A stretch of 64,000 nucleotides of DNA from CAWDDG01 sp963801065 (GCA_963801065.1 CAWDDG010000007.1:404182-468181); one strand, 5' to 3'; shown: positions 46,320 through 56,030, counted from the stretch's first letter. Notes: generated by a model not told the origin, from the sequence alone. Numbers and translations: made by a program.

Positions 46320-46479
46320 AAGCGTCTTCTGGCTGGCTCGACGCCGCATCGAGTCCGGGAAGCTCGTCGATCCAGGCCCGCGGACGGAAGTCCGGATGCG
46401 CATCGATCACCCGCTCGAGGATCGGATACGCGTTCCGGAGGAACTCGCGCGCCTCGGGATCGGCAATCGCGGCGGTCAC
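46320..46479 (-). pseudogene. N-terminal fragment of the AlkA-type glycosylase
   Basis: TAAIADPEAREFLRNAYPIL then ERVIDAHPDFRPRAWIDELP repeats the first 45 residues of the glycosylase at 28742-29386. It then diverges at about 46345, beyond which lies the 3' flank of the HxlR gene. It marks the left edge of module copy 2. Confidence 0.75.
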
Positions 46480-46482
46480 TGC

Positions 46483-47084
46483 TCAGGAGCCGTTCGTGAG
46501 CACGATCTCGACAACGTCGGCCACTGTCTCTTCGCGTGCCCAGTCGCGCTGGAGCTCGCAGGCGAGCGCGACCCAGGTGATCGGACGGCCTCCCGCTTGG
46601 ACGACCCGCTCGAGGCCGGCGCGATGGGCCTCCTCGGAGGTGCCCCCGATCGCGTCGACGACGGGATAGACGTCGTAGCCCTCCCTCAGGGCGTCGAGGG
46701 CAGGAAGGCCATGCAGATCTCGTCCAGAGCGCGCACGATCAGCTTGCGCCGCCCGGTGCCGCACCGCGGCGAGGAAGTCGGCGTCCTCCCACGCGTTGAG
46801 GGTCGTCCGGTCGATCGGCGGGTTGTCCTCGAGCAGCTCGGCGAGCTCCGGCACGGTGGGCTGTCCGCGTCCCGATGCGACGTTGACCGTCGAATGGACG
46901 ATGGGGACGCCGAACGCCTTCGCCGTCTTCACGGTCGAGACGATGTTCTCGAGCAGCAGGTCCCGATCCATCGAGCGGACCGCTGCGAACTGCGACGGCT
47001 GGTAGTCGATCACCACGAGCGCCGCGTTCTGCGGCGTGAGCAGGTGGTCGCCGATCGGATCGCGTGATCGGTAGCGCTGGCCAT
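46483..47084 (-). CDS. Isochorismatase-like hydrolase (YcaC type), copy 2, frameshifted
   Basis: Very like copy 1 (29383-29996). From ATG 47084 one shift is needed near 47060 to reach VIDYQPSQFAAVRSMDRDLL; others at about 46770 and 46710-46740 remove the CALWTEIC nucleophile part of the frame. The rest (FGVPIVHSTVNVASGRGQPT, DVYPVVDAIGGTSEEAHRAG) is kept. The C-terminus differs slightly (VLTNGS). The ATG overlaps the MBL stop (TGATG), with no hydrolase gene between, unlike copy 1. Confidence 0.75.
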
Positions 47085-47102
47085 CAGGGGTGCACCTGGG
47101 AG
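47083..47102. repeat. Single remaining repeat A in module copy 2
   Basis: The same 20 bases as the two repeats flanking the hydrolase in copy 1 (minus strand CTCCCAGGTGCACCCCTGAT). Here it joins the MBL stop to the isochorismatase start directly, as expected after recombination between two repeats. Confidence 0.8.
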
Positions 47103-48044
47103 CCGTAGCCGAGGTCGAGGCGGATCGATTCCATCACCCAGAACGTGGTGCTCTCGGTGTAGACGTCTGCGGCCGCGAGCACGCCGGTGTACTTCTCGAT
47201 GACGGGTGCGGCGGCGACCGCGGTGACCTCGTCGAGGTAGCCCTTCACCGCCGCCCAGGTGTTCTCGCCGTACTTCACGAAGTACCGCGTCGGGTCGACG
47301 GTGTCGATCGCCTTCCTCGAGCTTTCGGAGATGTCGGCCATGTACTGCTGGTGCAAGCGTCACGTCGTCGCGGGTGCCGAGCCGGCCGAGGTGGCCGCCG
47401 ATGAAGTGCTTCCACGCGTATGCGAGCGCGTTGGCCGACGCCTCGAGGTAGCCGGGGATGTCCTCGGTCAGGTTGGAGACGTAGACCGGCGCCCAGCCCG
47501 GGTTGACGATGTCGATCAGCATCAGCGTGTCGTGGTCGGGCAGGTGGATGAGGATGTTGTCGGGCGAGTGGTTGGCGCCGTGCCAGGCCAGGTCGATCCG
47601 CTCGCCGCCGATCTCCAGCGTGCGGCGGTCCCCGAAGGTCTCCTCGTTCGGTGGCCTGGCCGGGTCGTCGTCGCGCAGCAGCAGGCGCCGGGTCTCCTCG
47701 TGCCCGATGCGCGTGACGTTCTTGTCGAACAGCGACGACGCGCCGGCGTGGTCGGCGTGGTGGTGCGAGTAGATGAGGTGGGTGACCTTGTTGCTGACGC
47801 CGTTTGCCGACGCGATCTCGTCGACGGCCCGCTGGATGTTGTGGCCGATCGTCGGCGGCGCGTCGAGCAGGACGACGCCGTCCGAGGTGGTCAGGAACGC
47901 CGACTGGTAGGTGCCGTCGGTGACCCAGTACAGGTTCCGCTCCACCCGGCCGACGTAGTAGCCCTGCTCGTTCAGCGCCGGACCGAGCGCCGACCGCGGA
48001 ACCGGCGCGTAGTCCGGCAGAGCCGATGTATCGGTCGCGCTCAC
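47084..48044 (-). CDS. MBL-fold metallohydrolase, copy 2, one frameshift
   Basis: Almost the same as copy 1, with HLIYSHHHADHAGASSLFD, LAWHGANHSPDNILIHLPDH and FIGGHLGRLGTRDDV. An extra base at about 47357 (GCAAGCGTCACG against GCAAGGTCACG in copy 1) moves the last 90 residues (HQQYMADISESSRKAIDTVD onward) into another frame. The GTG start at 48044 overlaps the TGA of the oxidoreductase (GTGA). Confidence 0.8.
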
Positions 48045-48700
48045 GCCCGCACCTCTCCCGCCGCGATGGCCGCGCGCGCCTGGTCGAGGTCGAGGAGCTC
48101 GCCCCTGAGGCCGAACTCGCCGAGGTCGCCGCCGGGCCCCTCGATCCGTCCGGCGTCGGCGACGCCGCCCGCCTTCAACGGCTCGAAACCGGCAGCACGG
48201 ATCAGCCGCTCGATCGCCGTCGCGGCGACGCCGTCGTCGGTGGCGTAGAACAGCACGCCCCGCGGTTCGCGGTTCGCGCCGCCCGCGAGCGCGGGCCAGC
48301 CGAGCGTGCCGAATGCCTTCACGTAGTGCGCACTCGCAGGAAGCAGCGCGGCGACCACCGAAGCGGCCGACTGGTCGTCGGGAAGCGTCCGCCAAGTCTT
48401 CCCGGTCTCGTCGAACCCGAGCGGGTTCGAGGGATCGACGACGACCTTGTTCTCGAGCAGTCGCGCGTACTGAGGGACCAGTTCCTTGGTCGTGTCGAGC
48501 CAGAGGGCGAACACGACGACGTCGGCACTGGCGATCGCGTCCTCGACCGAGGCGGCGCGTGCGAGCGGTCCGAGCTCGTTCGCGAGCGCTTCCGCCCGTG
48601 ACTCGTCCTTCGCGGCCAGCACGACGGACTCCTCGCCGCCTGTGAAATGCCGAGCCAACGTGCTCCCGATGTTGCCAACTCCGATGATCGCGGTGGTCAT
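48041..48700 (-). CDS. NADPH/F420-type oxidoreductase (NAD(P)-binding)
   Basis: 219 residues. TTAIIGVGNIGSTLARHFTG (GxGxxG), VVFALWLDTTKELVPQYARL, VVVDPSNPLGFDETGKTWRT and YVKAFGTLGWPALAGGANRE place it with NADPH-dependent F420 reductases and related dinucleotide-binding enzymes. ATGATG at 48703/48700 follows AAGGAG; the second ATG has the better spacing. It has no counterpart at this place in module copy 1, though the 28.1 kb enzyme is of the same broad family. It ends in a GTGA overlap with MBL copy 2. Confidence 0.85.
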   Translation of the reverse strand: MTTAIIGVGNIGSTLARHFTGGEESVVLAAKDESRAEALANELGPLARAASVEDAIASADVVVFALWLDTTKELVPQYARLLENKVVVDPSNPLGFDETGKTWRTLPDDQSAASVVAALLPASAHYVKAFGTLGWPALAGGANREPRGVLFYATDDGVAATAIERLIRAAGFEPLKAGGVADAGRIEGPGGDLGEFGLRGELLDLDQARAAIAAGEVRA

Positions 48701-48749
48701 CATGACTCCTTTCAAGCTGTGGTCTCGAGGGCATCGTCGCCTCCCCGGC

Positions 48750-48805
48750 CGGGCGATCGCATCCCGGAAACCCGTAGTCCGTGACCCCGGTGGCATGCTG
48801 CCGGG
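48750..48805. promoter_or_regulatory. Conserved divergent intergenic region of module copy 2
   Basis: Nearly the same as 31923-31978, with CGGAAACCCG where copy 1 has CGGAAATCCG, then GTAGTCCGTGACC and GGTGGCATGCTGCCGGG before the regulator ATG. The gene on the other side differs (oxidoreductase here, MBL in copy 1), so the conserved part belongs to the regulator. Confidence 0.5.
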
Positions 48806-51542
48806 ATGGTCGTCAGTGCGCAGGCGGGGGGGTTGCTGGGCAGGCGACGCGAGCGGGCGGTGCTGGAGCGGCTGCTGGAGACCGCGCGGGACGGTCACGG
48901 CGCCGTCCTCGTGGTGCACGGAGATCCCGGTGTCGGCAAGACGGCGCTGCTGGAGTGGGCGGTCGAGGCGGGCGAGGATTTTCGCGTCGTCCGGGCTGCG
49001 GGCGTCGAGGGGGAGATGGAGCTCGACTACGCGGCGCTGCAGCAGCTCTGTTCGCCGATCCTCGAGTTCGGCGAGCGTCTTCCGGATCTTCAGCGTGACG
49101 CGCTCGGCGTCGCCTTCGGGCTCAGCGACGGACCGCCGCCCGGCCCGTTTCTTGTCGGGCTCGCGGTTCTCGGCCTCCTCTCCGAAGCCGCCGAGCGGCG
49201 GCCGCTGCTGTGCGTGGTCGACGACGCGCAGTGGCTCGACGGCGGATCGGCCCGGGCGCTCGCGTTCGTGGCTCGCCGCCTGCTGGCGGAGAGGATCGCG
49301 CTCGCGTTCGCGGCGCGTGAGGTGGGCAGTGGACTGGCCCGCTTCCCGCAGCTTCGGGTCGAGCCGCTGGGACGCCGGGATGCCCGGGCGTTGTTGGAGT
49401 CCGTCCTGCCGGCGCGGCTGGACGAGTCCGTGCTCGAGCGGATCGTCGCCGAGACGGGCGGGAATCCGCTTGCGCTGCTGGAGCTGCCGCGCGGGCTGAC
49501 GCCCGCCCAGCTCGCCGGCGGTTTCGGGCTGCCTGCGGCGCTGCCTCTGTCCACCGGGATCGAGCAGAGCTTCAGCGCGGCGGCTGGCGCGGCTTCCGCG
49601 CGACGCGCGGCGGCTGCTGCTGCTGGCGGCGGCAGACCCGGTCGGCGACCCTGCGCTTCTGTGGCGCGCCGCGCAGCAGCTTGGGATCCCCGACACCGCC
49701 GCGCACACCGTGGAGTCGGAGGGCCTGCTGATGCTCGACGGTGCGGTGGCGTTCCGGCATCCGCTGGTGCGCTCGGCGGTGTACGGCGCGGCCGAGCCGA
49801 ACGAGCGGCGCGAGACGCACCGCGCGCTGGCGGAAGCAACCGATCCGCAGATCGACCCGGATCGCCGCGCGTGGCACCGTGCGCAGGCGGCGACGGCGCC
49901 CGACGAAGAGGTGGCCAGCGAGCTCGAGCGCTCCGCGGGGCGGGCGCAGGCGCGGGGCGGGCTCGCCGCTGCCGCGGCTTTCCTTGAGGGCGCCGTGAAG
50001 CTGACCCGCGAACCGTCGCGACGCGCGCGACGCGCCCTTGCCGCAGCGCAGACGAAATTCCAAGCAGGTGCGCTCGATGACGCGCTCAGCCTTCTCGCCA
50101 TGGCAGAGACAGGCGCCCTCAGCGACCTGGAGCGTGCACGTGTCGCGTTGCTGCGCGCGCAGACAGCATTCGTCGCCACGCGCGGAAGCAATGCGCCACC
50201 GCTGCTGCTCGAGGCGGCTCGACGGCTGGCGACGCTCGATCCGACTCTTGCCCGCGAGACCTATCTGGACGCACTGTCTGCGGCGATGTTCGCGGGGCGA
50301 TTCGCTGGACCAGGCGGAAGCTCGCTGGAGGTAGCCCAAGCCGCGAGCGCGGCGCCACCGCCGCGCGCGCCGCGCGGGTCCGACCTTCTGCTCGACGCTC
50401 TGGCCACGTTGTTCAGCGACACATACGAGTCTGCGGTGCCGATCCTGCGGCGGGCGCAGGCCGCATTCAGTACGGACGAGTCCGCGATCGAACAGCTGCG
50501 TTGGATATGGCTGGCGACCATCGCGTCAGTCCAGCTGTGGGACGACACTGGATGGGAGACGCTGTCGGAGCGGCACGTTCGGCTCGCCCGTCGGACAGGA
50601 GCGCTTAGCGACCTCCCGCTAGCCCTCACCCAGCGGGTGTACATGCATCTCCTTGCGGGCGAATTGACGGCAGCGGCGTCGCTCGTCGACGAGATCGAAG
50701 CGGCAACCGACGCAATCGGTAGCACCCTAGCCCCCTACGGCAAGGTGGGACTTGCTGCGCTGCGCGGCCGCGAGGTTGAGGCCGTCGACCTCATCGGCCG
50801 CACTCGTGCCGAGGTAACGCGGCGCGGCGAAGGAATCGGAGTCTCGGTCGTCGATTGGGCCGAGGCGGTGCTGTACAACGGCCTCGCCCGCTACGAGGAC
50901 GCCCGCTCCGCGGCGCTGCGGGTCGTCGACCACCCGGACCTCAACCCATCGACGTGGGTGATGCCGGAGGTGATCGAGGCCGCCGTCCGTGCTGGAACAC
51001 CCGAGCTGGCGGCGCACACGCATCGACGCCTTGTGGACATGACCAGGGTGAGCGGGACGGACTGGGCCCTCGGCCTCGCGGCGCGCTCGGAGGCGCTCTT
51101 GGTGGAAGATCAGCGAGCCGAGGAACTTTATGTGTACGCGATCGAGCGGCTCGGTAGAACACGAATCAGGGCGGATCTGGCGCGCGCTCACCTCCTCTAC
51201 GGCGAATGGCTGAGACGTGAACGCCGGCGCCTTGATGCACGCAGGCAATTGCGGACGGCGCACGACCTCTTCTCCGACTTCGGGATGGAGGCGTTCGCCG
51301 AGCGCGCACGCGTCGAGTTGGAAGCGACCGGCGAGCATGCTCGCAGACGCACCGTCGACACCCTTGGTCAACTGACGCCGCAGGAGGCACAGATCTCGCG
51401 CCTGGTGGCGCAGGGCAACACGAACCGAGAGATCGCCGCTCAACTGTTCATCAGCCCGAGCACGGTCGAGTACCACCTGCGCAAGGTCTTCCGCAAGCTC
51501 GGAGTGAAGTCCCGCACGCAGCTTGCACGCCGGATGGCGTAA
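48806..51542 (+). CDS. Large ATP-binding LuxR-family regulator, copy 2, one frameshift
   Basis: About 912 residues, LAL type. Walker A is in VVHGDPGVGKTALLEWA, Walker B in LLCVVDDAQWLD. An extra G at about 49575 (TTCAGCGCGG against TTCACGCGG in copy 1) breaks the frame; the second frame continues to the end with helical repeats and the HTH LTPQEAQISRLVAQGNTNRE then IAAQLFISPSTVEYHLRKVF. The C-terminal third is nearly identical to copy 1, the middle has diverged more. The breaks differ between the two copies. Confidence 0.85.
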
Positions 51543-51544
51543 AT

Positions 51545-51725
51545 CGTCTTCGGGCTCAGTTCAGGAGCGGCGAGGGCGGTATGCGCGTCGTGCCGCGAAG
51601 GTTCTCGAGGACGAATGCGACCTCGTCGAGGTAGCACCAGCTCCAGTCCTCGCCGGGCTCGAGCGAGCGGATGATCGGATGCGATGTGGCGCGAGGGTGA
51701 GCGGTCGCGTGGCGGGTCGTCAGCA
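51545..51725 (-). pseudogene. C-terminal fragment of a UBP-type zinc-finger gene
   Basis: TTRHATAHPRATSHPIIRSL then EPGEDWSWCYLDEVAFVLEN and LRGTTRIPPSPLLN-stop match the end of the zinc-finger protein at 44200-44478. The Cys-rich first half is absent. It is convergent with the LuxR-type gene, whose stop is 2-5 bases away. Confidence 0.7.
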
Positions 51726-51981
51726 GCGCTGGACTCGCCTGCCGCCCGCGCCACCCACGGATGACGCCCTCTCGGTGAGAGAGGTCGTCAAGGCGCTGTG
51801 ATTCCTCGATCTGGTGCGGCCAGGCAAAGGGGCTCTACAACTTTGATCGGGCAGGTCTGCTCGGCGCGCCTGCGTTGAGGGGGCCCCGTGACCACCTGAT
51901 TCTCGCTGTGTTCACGGCAGCGGGAGAGGGGGCCACGGGCCTTGGAGCACGGTACGACAGCCCTGTTGGGGCTGTCTGGGG

Positions 51982-52350
51982 GTGGCGGTGCGGCGTGTCG
52001 AGATGGGATCGGACGGAGCGCGGGTGGTGCATGTGGTCACCGTCGATGAGACGGCGGCGGCGTGCCCGGGGTGTGGGGTGGTCTCCACGTCGGTGAAGGC
52101 GACTGTGACGACGCGGCCGAAGGACCTGCCGTACGGGGAGAGACCGGTGCGGCTGCGGTGGCACAAGCGGCGGTGGCGGTGTCGGGAGCGGGAGTGTCCA
52201 CGTGCGACGTTCACCGAGCAGGTGCCGGAGATTCCATCCGGGATGCGGACGACGGGCCGGCTGCGGCGGGCGGTGGCCCGTGCGGTGGCGGCGAACCGGT
52301 GCGTGGAGGAGGTGGCCCGATCCCACGGCCTGTCCTGGCCGACGGTGCAG
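51982..52350 (+). pseudogene. ISL3-family transposase N-terminal fragment
   Basis: GTG 51982. A zinc-finger start (VTVDETAAACPGCGVVSTSV), then TTRPKDLPYGERPVRLRWHK, RRWRCRERECPRATFTEQVP and RRAVARAVAANRCVEEVARS mark the N-terminal third of an ISL3 transposase. It breaks off at about 52350, and the DDE domain is absent. The following 125 bases (AELSFYGQVFGFTPAGDTEP) are from some other, unrecognised gene. Confidence 0.75.
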
Positions 52351-52519
52351 GGCGGAGAACCAGCTGCGCTGCCTGACCGCCGAGCTGTCCTTCTACGGTC
52401 AGGTCTTCGGATTCACCCCGGCCGGAGACACGGAGCCGGTCACCCTGGTCACCGGATCGGACAACGGCAGCTGAAGCGGGCGACGCCAGAGCTCAACCCC
52501 AGTGCACCTACGCCTGCGG

Positions 52520-52873
52520 TCAGCATGTGACGTGCAGAATGGCGTTGACGTCTCGCCGGTCCAGACTCGCAATGAGGCGGCAGGCATCCGCGGTGGGTGT
52601 GGCGACGAGTTTCACGCCCCGGCGATCAGCCTCTTGCCTGAGCCCAGGCGTGATCGGAAGCGAACCGTATGCCCCTGTGCCGATGATCAGCTGGCTCCCG
52701 CTCCACGGGATGTCCTCGTCGGCCGACAGCGGAGTATGGCCATAGCGAGCGCGGTGCGGTTTCGAGGGCTTCTTGATCCGCTTGCGCACGGCGCCCCGAT
52801 CGATGACGACGTCGTGTTCGTGACGGCGTCCGTCTATCTCGATCGATCCGAACGCGACCAGATGTGCCTTCAT
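52520..52873 (-). CDS. Mth938-like domain protein
   Basis: 117 residues from ATG 52873 with GGGAGAG upstream. LVAFGSIEIDGRRHEHDVVI, LIIGTGAYGSLPITPGLRQE and VKLVATPTADACRLIASLDR are typical of the Mth938/NDUFAF3-like family (DUF498). The eukaryotic relative helps assemble complex I; in bacteria the role is unknown. Length and frame are normal. Confidence 0.85.
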   Translation of the reverse strand: MKAHLVAFGSIEIDGRRHEHDVVIDRGAVRKRIKKPSKPHRARYGHTPLSADEDIPWSGSQLIIGTGAYGSLPITPGLRQEADRRGVKLVATPTADACRLIASLDRRDVNAILHVTC

Positions 52874-53256
52874 ATCGCTCTCCCAAACACATACTTGCCT
52901 CCGGGCCAGCTCCCTAACCGGGTGAGGCGCCGCCACAGGCGGGAACCGCCCCCCGGACTCCTGCACGAGTGGGCCGGACTGGGCCGGCCTGCTGGAGGTG
53001 ATCCCGCGGTCACGCCGCGCAGACCTGCGCGCTCGTCCTGGATCGGCTCCGCAAGTAAGGGTCAGTGTCATCGTCGCCGTCGGAGCTGGCGGGCGCCGTG
53101 GGCACATGCCGCGGCTATGAGGTCGAGACCCGGTCCCGTGGCTGACCACTTTCGAACGTCGGCGACGCGCAGGGGTCCGGCCAGCAATGCTGCGGAGCCG
53201 GGCGATATGCAGGGCGGTCGATCATCCAGCTTTCGAGGTCGCCGTGCTTGGTGGCT

Positions 53257-54864
53257 CTAGGCGGCTTGTGGTGGATCGCCGGGTGGATCGGGCAAGGTCG
53301 TTTGCGCCGGCCGTTCCGAGATGCGCCGCGCCGGCAGGTCCGAGACGCGCTGCCCCGGCCTGGCCAGGCTCGGCTGGACAATGGCGACGCCGGCGTCGGC
53401 GATTCCGGCCGCGTTGTCTGCCGGGCTGACCGGACCGGTCCGCGGATTGGCTGGACGTCTCGGATGCTGTGGGTCGTCGGGTGGGACCATCCGGCGTTTG
53501 CCGGCGCCGTCGACCAGCGCCCAGCCGCAGCGGGTTTTCAGGTCGTGGTGGTAGTCACACAACGGGTCGAGCTCGTCCAGCCGGGTATGCCGGGTTCGCG
53601 CCCAGGGTTCGCGGTGGTCGTATTCGGTGCGGGTCCGCCAGCAGCCTTCCACGGTGCAGCCGGGACTGGCCCAGGCCAGGGCGATCTTCTGAGCGGCGGT
53701 GGGTCCGCGGCCCAGGTGAGTCACGTTGAGCACGTCGGTCCCGCGGGTGATGACCAGATGGAGCACGGCCTGCCCGAGCAGCGCCTCGGCCACCGGCACC
53801 GGCACCGGGCCGACTCCGCGGATCTCGCACAGTTCGCCGCCGGCCACCCGGCCGCGGCGCAGGGCTTCCACATCGACCCGTAGCAACGCCAGATACCGCG
53901 GGTTCAGCCGCCCCGGCAGCCGTGGCGCGGGCAGATCAGCGCCTGGCTGGCCGTCAAGCCGATCAAGCTCACCGCGGTCGGCGTTCGCTTCAAGCGAGAC
54001 CGCCGAGGCACTCTGGCCGTTGGCTGCCACGCTTGATTCGGAGTCGCCGTGGATCGTTGCGGTCTCACCTCCAGGAACTGGCCCGGCGGAGCCATGGCCG
54101 GCTTCGGGGCCCGTCGCCGGTGCGACGGGGCCACTGGTGGCCGGCCGGTCGGCGGCCGAATCGACAGCCTGGTCGGCAAGTGCCATCAGCGCGTCGAAGG
54201 CGTATGCCTCAACCGGCTCCGTGCGGCCGGCCCGGCGGGCGGATCTGAACACCTGGTCGGTGAGCGCGTCCAGGGCGGCGCTGAACGCGGCGCCGGCCTG
54301 CGGGGTTCCCTTGGCGTGCAGGTTCCAGAACCCCTCACCATCGATCCATCGGCGCAACCGCCGCTGGGTGTGCAGCCGCCGGTTTGTGGCCGCCGGATCC
54401 GGGTCGGCCGCCGCGCGCACCCGCGCGCACTCCTCCCGCAGCTCCGGAACCGACACCCGCCGGGCCAGCTCAACCAGCCTGCGTTCCTCAGCCGGGTTCG
54501 CCGCCACCGCAGCCGAGACGACAGCGGCCTGCGCCGGAGACAGCTCACCGCGTCGCAGCGCGCCCTCGACACCGGGCTGGCCGGGCAGCCGCGCCGAGGT
54601 GTCCAGCGAATCCTTCGCCGCCCCGGTCGACGTACCGGACTTCCTGGCCATTTCCTCCGCCGCGGTCTTGGCCCCAGCCTTCTCCGGCCGATGGGTCTGG
54701 GCGAGTCGGCGGGCCAGCAGCGTCTTACCGGCCGCGCACAGTCGCTCCGATGCATCCAACACGCCCCACAACTCGCGGGCCGCCGACCCGGACACAGCGT
54801 CCGGATCCAACCGGTCGACCAGAGCGGCCAACCGGTCCCGGATCTCCACTGCGTCTTGGAACAT
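53257..54864 (-). CDS. DUF222/HNH endonuclease (13E12-repeat type), copy 3
   Basis: 535 residues and the only copy with a clean frame throughout. DUF222: LSPAQAAVVSAAVAANPAEE, ELREECARVRAAADPDPAAT. A linker rich in Ala and Pro spans about residues 235-300. The HNH finger is CTVEGCWRTRTEYDHREPWA and DELDPLCDYHHDLKTRCGWA. It is close to copy 2 (24539-26044), especially at the C-terminus. The ATG lies in a LexA-like box with one mismatch. It can serve as the reference for the broken copies. Confidence 0.9.
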   Translation of the reverse strand: MFQDAVEIRDRLAALVDRLDPDAVSGSAARELWGVLDASERLCAAGKTLLARRLAQTHRPEKAGAKTAAEEMARKSGTSTGAAKDSLDTSARLPGQPGVEGALRRGELSPAQAAVVSAAVAANPAEERRLVELARRVSVPELREECARVRAAADPDPAATNRRLHTQRRLRRWIDGEGFWNLHAKGTPQAGAAFSAALDALTDQVFRSARRAGRTEPVEAYAFDALMALADQAVDSAADRPATSGPVAPATGPEAGHGSAGPVPGGETATIHGDSESSVAANGQSASAVSLEANADRGELDRLDGQPGADLPAPRLPGRLNPRYLALLRVDVEALRRGRVAGGELCEIRGVGPVPVPVAEALLGQAVLHLVITRGTDVLNVTHLGRGPTAAQKIALAWASPGCTVEGCWRTRTEYDHREPWARTRHTRLDELDPLCDYHHDLKTRCGWALVDGAGKRRMVPPDDPQHPRRPANPRTGPVSPADNAAGIADAGVAIVQPSLARPGQRVSDLPARRISERPAQTTLPDPPGDPPQAA

Positions 54865-54877
54865 GTGTTCGACTCTA
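54857..54877 (-). promoter_or_regulatory. LexA-like box and -10 at the start of DUF222 copy 3
   Basis: TGGAACATGTGTTCGA at 54857-54872 differs from the consensus TCGAAC(N4)GTTCGA at one base. TAGAGT (minus strand 54872-54877) is 7 nt before the ATG, as in the other two copies. Confidence 0.6.
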
Positions 54878-55160
54878 CGTGGACGCCGCCGACACTGATG
54901 TCGGGTATCCACAGGCTGATCAATTGCACCATGACTGCACGTCACGTCAGGCTTCCCGTTCGGCAGAGGTCGGCCTGGGAGAGGAACTCGGGCGACCCAA
55001 GCGCGCCGAGACCCGTTCGACGCGGCGTACATCGGCCCAAGGCTGATCCTGGGTCATCTCAGTGTCGGGCGGCCCGCTGCCTCGTATGGCCCGTCGCGGC
55101 CGGGTGCTGAGAGAAGCCGGACCACGCTCGCACATCGAGTCGATGTGGGCGTCACCGAAA

Positions 55161-56030
55161 CTAGTGCTCAGCCTCTTGTTCGGCGTCGGCGGGTAGTTCG
55201 GCACGTAGCGCGCGTAGCGCGGCTGCTGGCTGTTCGAAGAAGGGGTCGTCGCGCGCTCCGTCGATGACGTGCAACGGCCAGCCGTATCTGGCGTTGGCGG
55301 CCTCCGCGACCCGGAGCGGGGTTTGCAGGTCGTGCCGTCCCCAGATGAGCGACGTCGGCGCGGTGATCTGCGCGAGGTCTGCGGCGGCTATCGGGCGCAG
55401 GCCGAACCCCGACATCAGGCTTCGCAGGGTTGCCTTGGACGTCTTGGTTTGCGCCCACTCGAGGGCCTGGGCGCCAAAGGCATCCCACTGATCCCCGACC
55501 TGTTCGCGCAGACCGTCGAAGTCGACGAAGCACTTGTCGAGGAACCGGTCTCGTGTCTGCTCGGTCGGCCGGACGATGTAGGCCGCCAGCGGCAGGGCGA
55601 ACCGTAGCTTTGGCCGGTTCCAGCTCAGACCGAAAGTGTCGACGAGCACCAGGCTGCGGACCCGATCCGGACGGTTGGCCGCGAACCGGATCGCGATGGC
55701 GCCACCCACCAGATGTCCGACGATTGTGGGTGGACGATCGCAGGTCTGGTCGATCAGCTCGCTCAGCCAGGTGAGGACACGCTCGACGTCCAGGCGACCG
55801 TCTGGCAGTCCCGAGGCACCGTGACCGGGTAGATCCGGAACGATCACTCGATGGCTCATGGCCAGTTCCGGAATCGCCCGCCCCCACACGGCGGAGAACT
55901 CTCCAGGACCATGCAAGAGGACAATCGGGGGACCGGCACCGCCCTCGAGCACCGCGGTCGAGATACCGGCCAGCCCCAGCCGACTGTCATTCACCGGTAG
56001 TCCTGCCAACAGGCGATCACGAGTGTTCAT
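55161..56030 (-). CDS. Alpha/beta hydrolase-fold protein lacking the nucleophile Ser
   Basis: 289 residues from ATG 56030 (GGAGGAG 5 nt upstream). The fold is clear: VLLHGPGEFSAVWGRAIPEL (oxyanion loop), HRVIVPDLPGHGASGLP, LVLVDTFGLSWNRP, TSLIWGRHDLQTPLRVAEAA (acid) and PLHVIDGARDDPFFEQPAAA. At the nucleophile elbow the sequence is IVGHLVGGAIAI, so the usual GHSxGG Ser is Leu, and the last His is replaced by an Asp-rich loop (GARDDP). It is thus probably not a standard hydrolase. A 5' fragment of a near copy lies at 22468-22640. Confidence 0.8.
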   Translation of the reverse strand: MNTRDRLLAGLPVNDSRLGLAGISTAVLEGGAGPPIVLLHGPGEFSAVWGRAIPELAMSHRVIVPDLPGHGASGLPDGRLDVERVLTWLSELIDQTCDRPPTIVGHLVGGAIAIRFAANRPDRVRSLVLVDTFGLSWNRPKLRFALPLAAYIVRPTEQTRDRFLDKCFVDFDGLREQVGDQWDAFGAQALEWAQTKTSKATLRSLMSGFGLRPIAAADLAQITAPTSLIWGRHDLQTPLRVAEAANARYGWPLHVIDGARDDPFFEQPAAALRALRAELPADAEQEAEH

